Shown: positions 21,615 through 22,123 of the stretch, piece by piece | Position numbering within the stretch: the first letter of the stretch is position 1 | Layout: each line of letters begins with the position of its first letter | Assembly (NCBI GenBank): GCA_035570595.1 | Contig: DATMLF010000194.1 | Span: 1 to 22,123 of the forward strand | DNA from: AP-15 sp035570595 | Lineage (GTDB): Bacteria; Pseudomonadota; Alphaproteobacteria; ATCC43930; CGMCC-115725 | DNA: 22,123 nt | Direction: 5' to 3' | Notes under the pieces: model-generated | The model's database searches: none | What the model saw: the letters and a program-made list of their open reading frames with translations, nothing else | What the model was told of the DNA's origin: nothing | Program-made: the position numbers and the translations under genes

Positions 21615-22123
21615 ATGCCGAAGGTGGTCGTCGAGCGGAAGGGCGCGGTGTGCGAGATCCGCCTCAACCGGCCGGAATTGCTGAACGCCGTCGACCGCGA
21701 AACGATTGCCGCGCTCGCCGCCGCCGCTGCCGACGCCGCCGAAAACGCTGACATCCGTGTTGTGCTGCTGCGCGGCGAAGGTGCGCATTTCTGCGCCGGC
21801 GGCGACATCACGATGTTCGGCGAGCTGATCCGCCTGCCGCTGGAGGAGCGCCGCCGCCTGCTCTACCAGACCGTCGACGCGCTGCACCCGCTGTTGGTGC
21901 GGCTGCGCCACATGCCAAAGCCGGTTGTCGCCGCGGTGCAGGGTGCCGCGGCCGGGTTTGGGCTCAGCCTCGTTCTCGCCGCCGATCTGGCGCTTGCCGC
22001 CGAGGATGCGGTCTTTACCTGCGGGTATGTTCATCTCGGGACCAGTCCCGATGGCGGGATGACCGCGATGCTGCCGGCAATCGTCGGCCTCAAGCGCGCC
22101 GCCGAATTGATGCTGCTCGGCGA
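21615..22123 (+). CDS. Enoyl-CoA hydratase/isomerase family protein (3' truncated by window edge)
   Basis: The first 169 residues of a crotonase-superfamily protein; the frame is still open at the right edge. The CoA/oxyanion-hole segments are CAGGDI and GAAAGFGLSLVLAADLALA. The following stretch GYVHLGTSPDGGMTAMLP has Asp in the PDGG position where hydratases usually have the second catalytic Glu region, which resembles PaaG-type isomerases more than classical hydratases. Start ATG at 21615 is chosen because it immediately precedes the family's first strand (PKVVVERKGAVCEIRLNRPE); the upstream GGGGGG is at a plausible distance. Reaction: hydration or double-bond isomerisation of an acyl-CoA; the exact substrate is not readable. 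Confidence 0.9.
   Translation, partial: MPKVVVERKGAVCEIRLNRPELLNAVDRETIAALAAAAADAAENADIRVVLLRGEGAHFCAGGDITMFGELIRLPLEERRRLLYQTVDALHPLLVRLRHMPKPVVAAVQGAAAGFGLSLVLAADLALAAEDAVFTCGYVHLGTSPDGGMTAMLPAIVGLKRAAELMLLG

Overview
The window is GC-rich DNA from a proteobacterium, most likely an alphaproteobacterium (Rhodospirillales or Rhizobiales-like). The pointers are a UrtCDE urea transporter, an HpnM-type hopanoid-associated periplasmic protein, a CoxMSL-type molybdenum hydroxylase operon, and short REP-like hairpins between genes. The assignment rests on gene families only; there is no rRNA or tRNA in the window. No insertion sequence, integrase, phage gene or CRISPR array was seen, so this looks like chromosome rather than a mobile island.

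Layout. 1-1882 (+) is the distal part of a urea ABC transporter operon (end of urtC, then urtD and urtE). Convergent to it at 1890-2609 (-) is an orphan OmpR-family response regulator. An AT-richer divergent gap separates that regulator from an ECF sigma factor at 2819-3475 (+). 3672-3959 (-) encodes a small secreted tyrosine-rich protein. 4276-4923 (+) encodes an HpnM/MlaC-type periplasmic protein, convergent with a very long class A penicillin-binding protein at 4945-8079 (-).

8224-14688 (-) is the centre of the window: an operon for a molybdenum hydroxylase. Its order is FAD subunit, [2Fe-2S] subunit, catalytic subunit 1, catalytic subunit 2, then a MoaD/ThiS-like sulfur carrier ending in Gly-Gly-Gly. 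The two catalytic subunits have the same length (763 aa), align without gaps and are about 78% identical by hand count, yet there is only one FAD and one Fe-S gene. Two different REP-like hairpin elements lie in the two largest spacers of this operon. The catalytic loop motif is AYRAPGAP, so this is not a CO dehydrogenase; its substrate is unknown.

14872-15291 (+) encodes an ArfB-type GGQ ribosome-rescue hydrolase, divergent from the hydroxylase operon. Three very small minus-strand genes follow (15454-16236). 16484-16942 (+) is a Tat-exported NTF2-like protein, preceded by a conspicuous 12-bp direct repeat. 16996-18240 (-) is an MFS transporter, possibly coupled to a tiny Cys-containing upstream ORF. 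18527-18946 (+) is a DUF1810 protein, and 19065-19877 (+) an alpha/beta hydrolase. 20056-21552 (-) is an amidohydrolase, divergent from a truncated enoyl-CoA hydratase/isomerase gene that runs off the right end.

No unmistakably new system was found. The best candidates for a second look are the duplicated catalytic subunits with a dedicated MoaD-like carrier, the oversized PBP, and the direct-repeat promoter.
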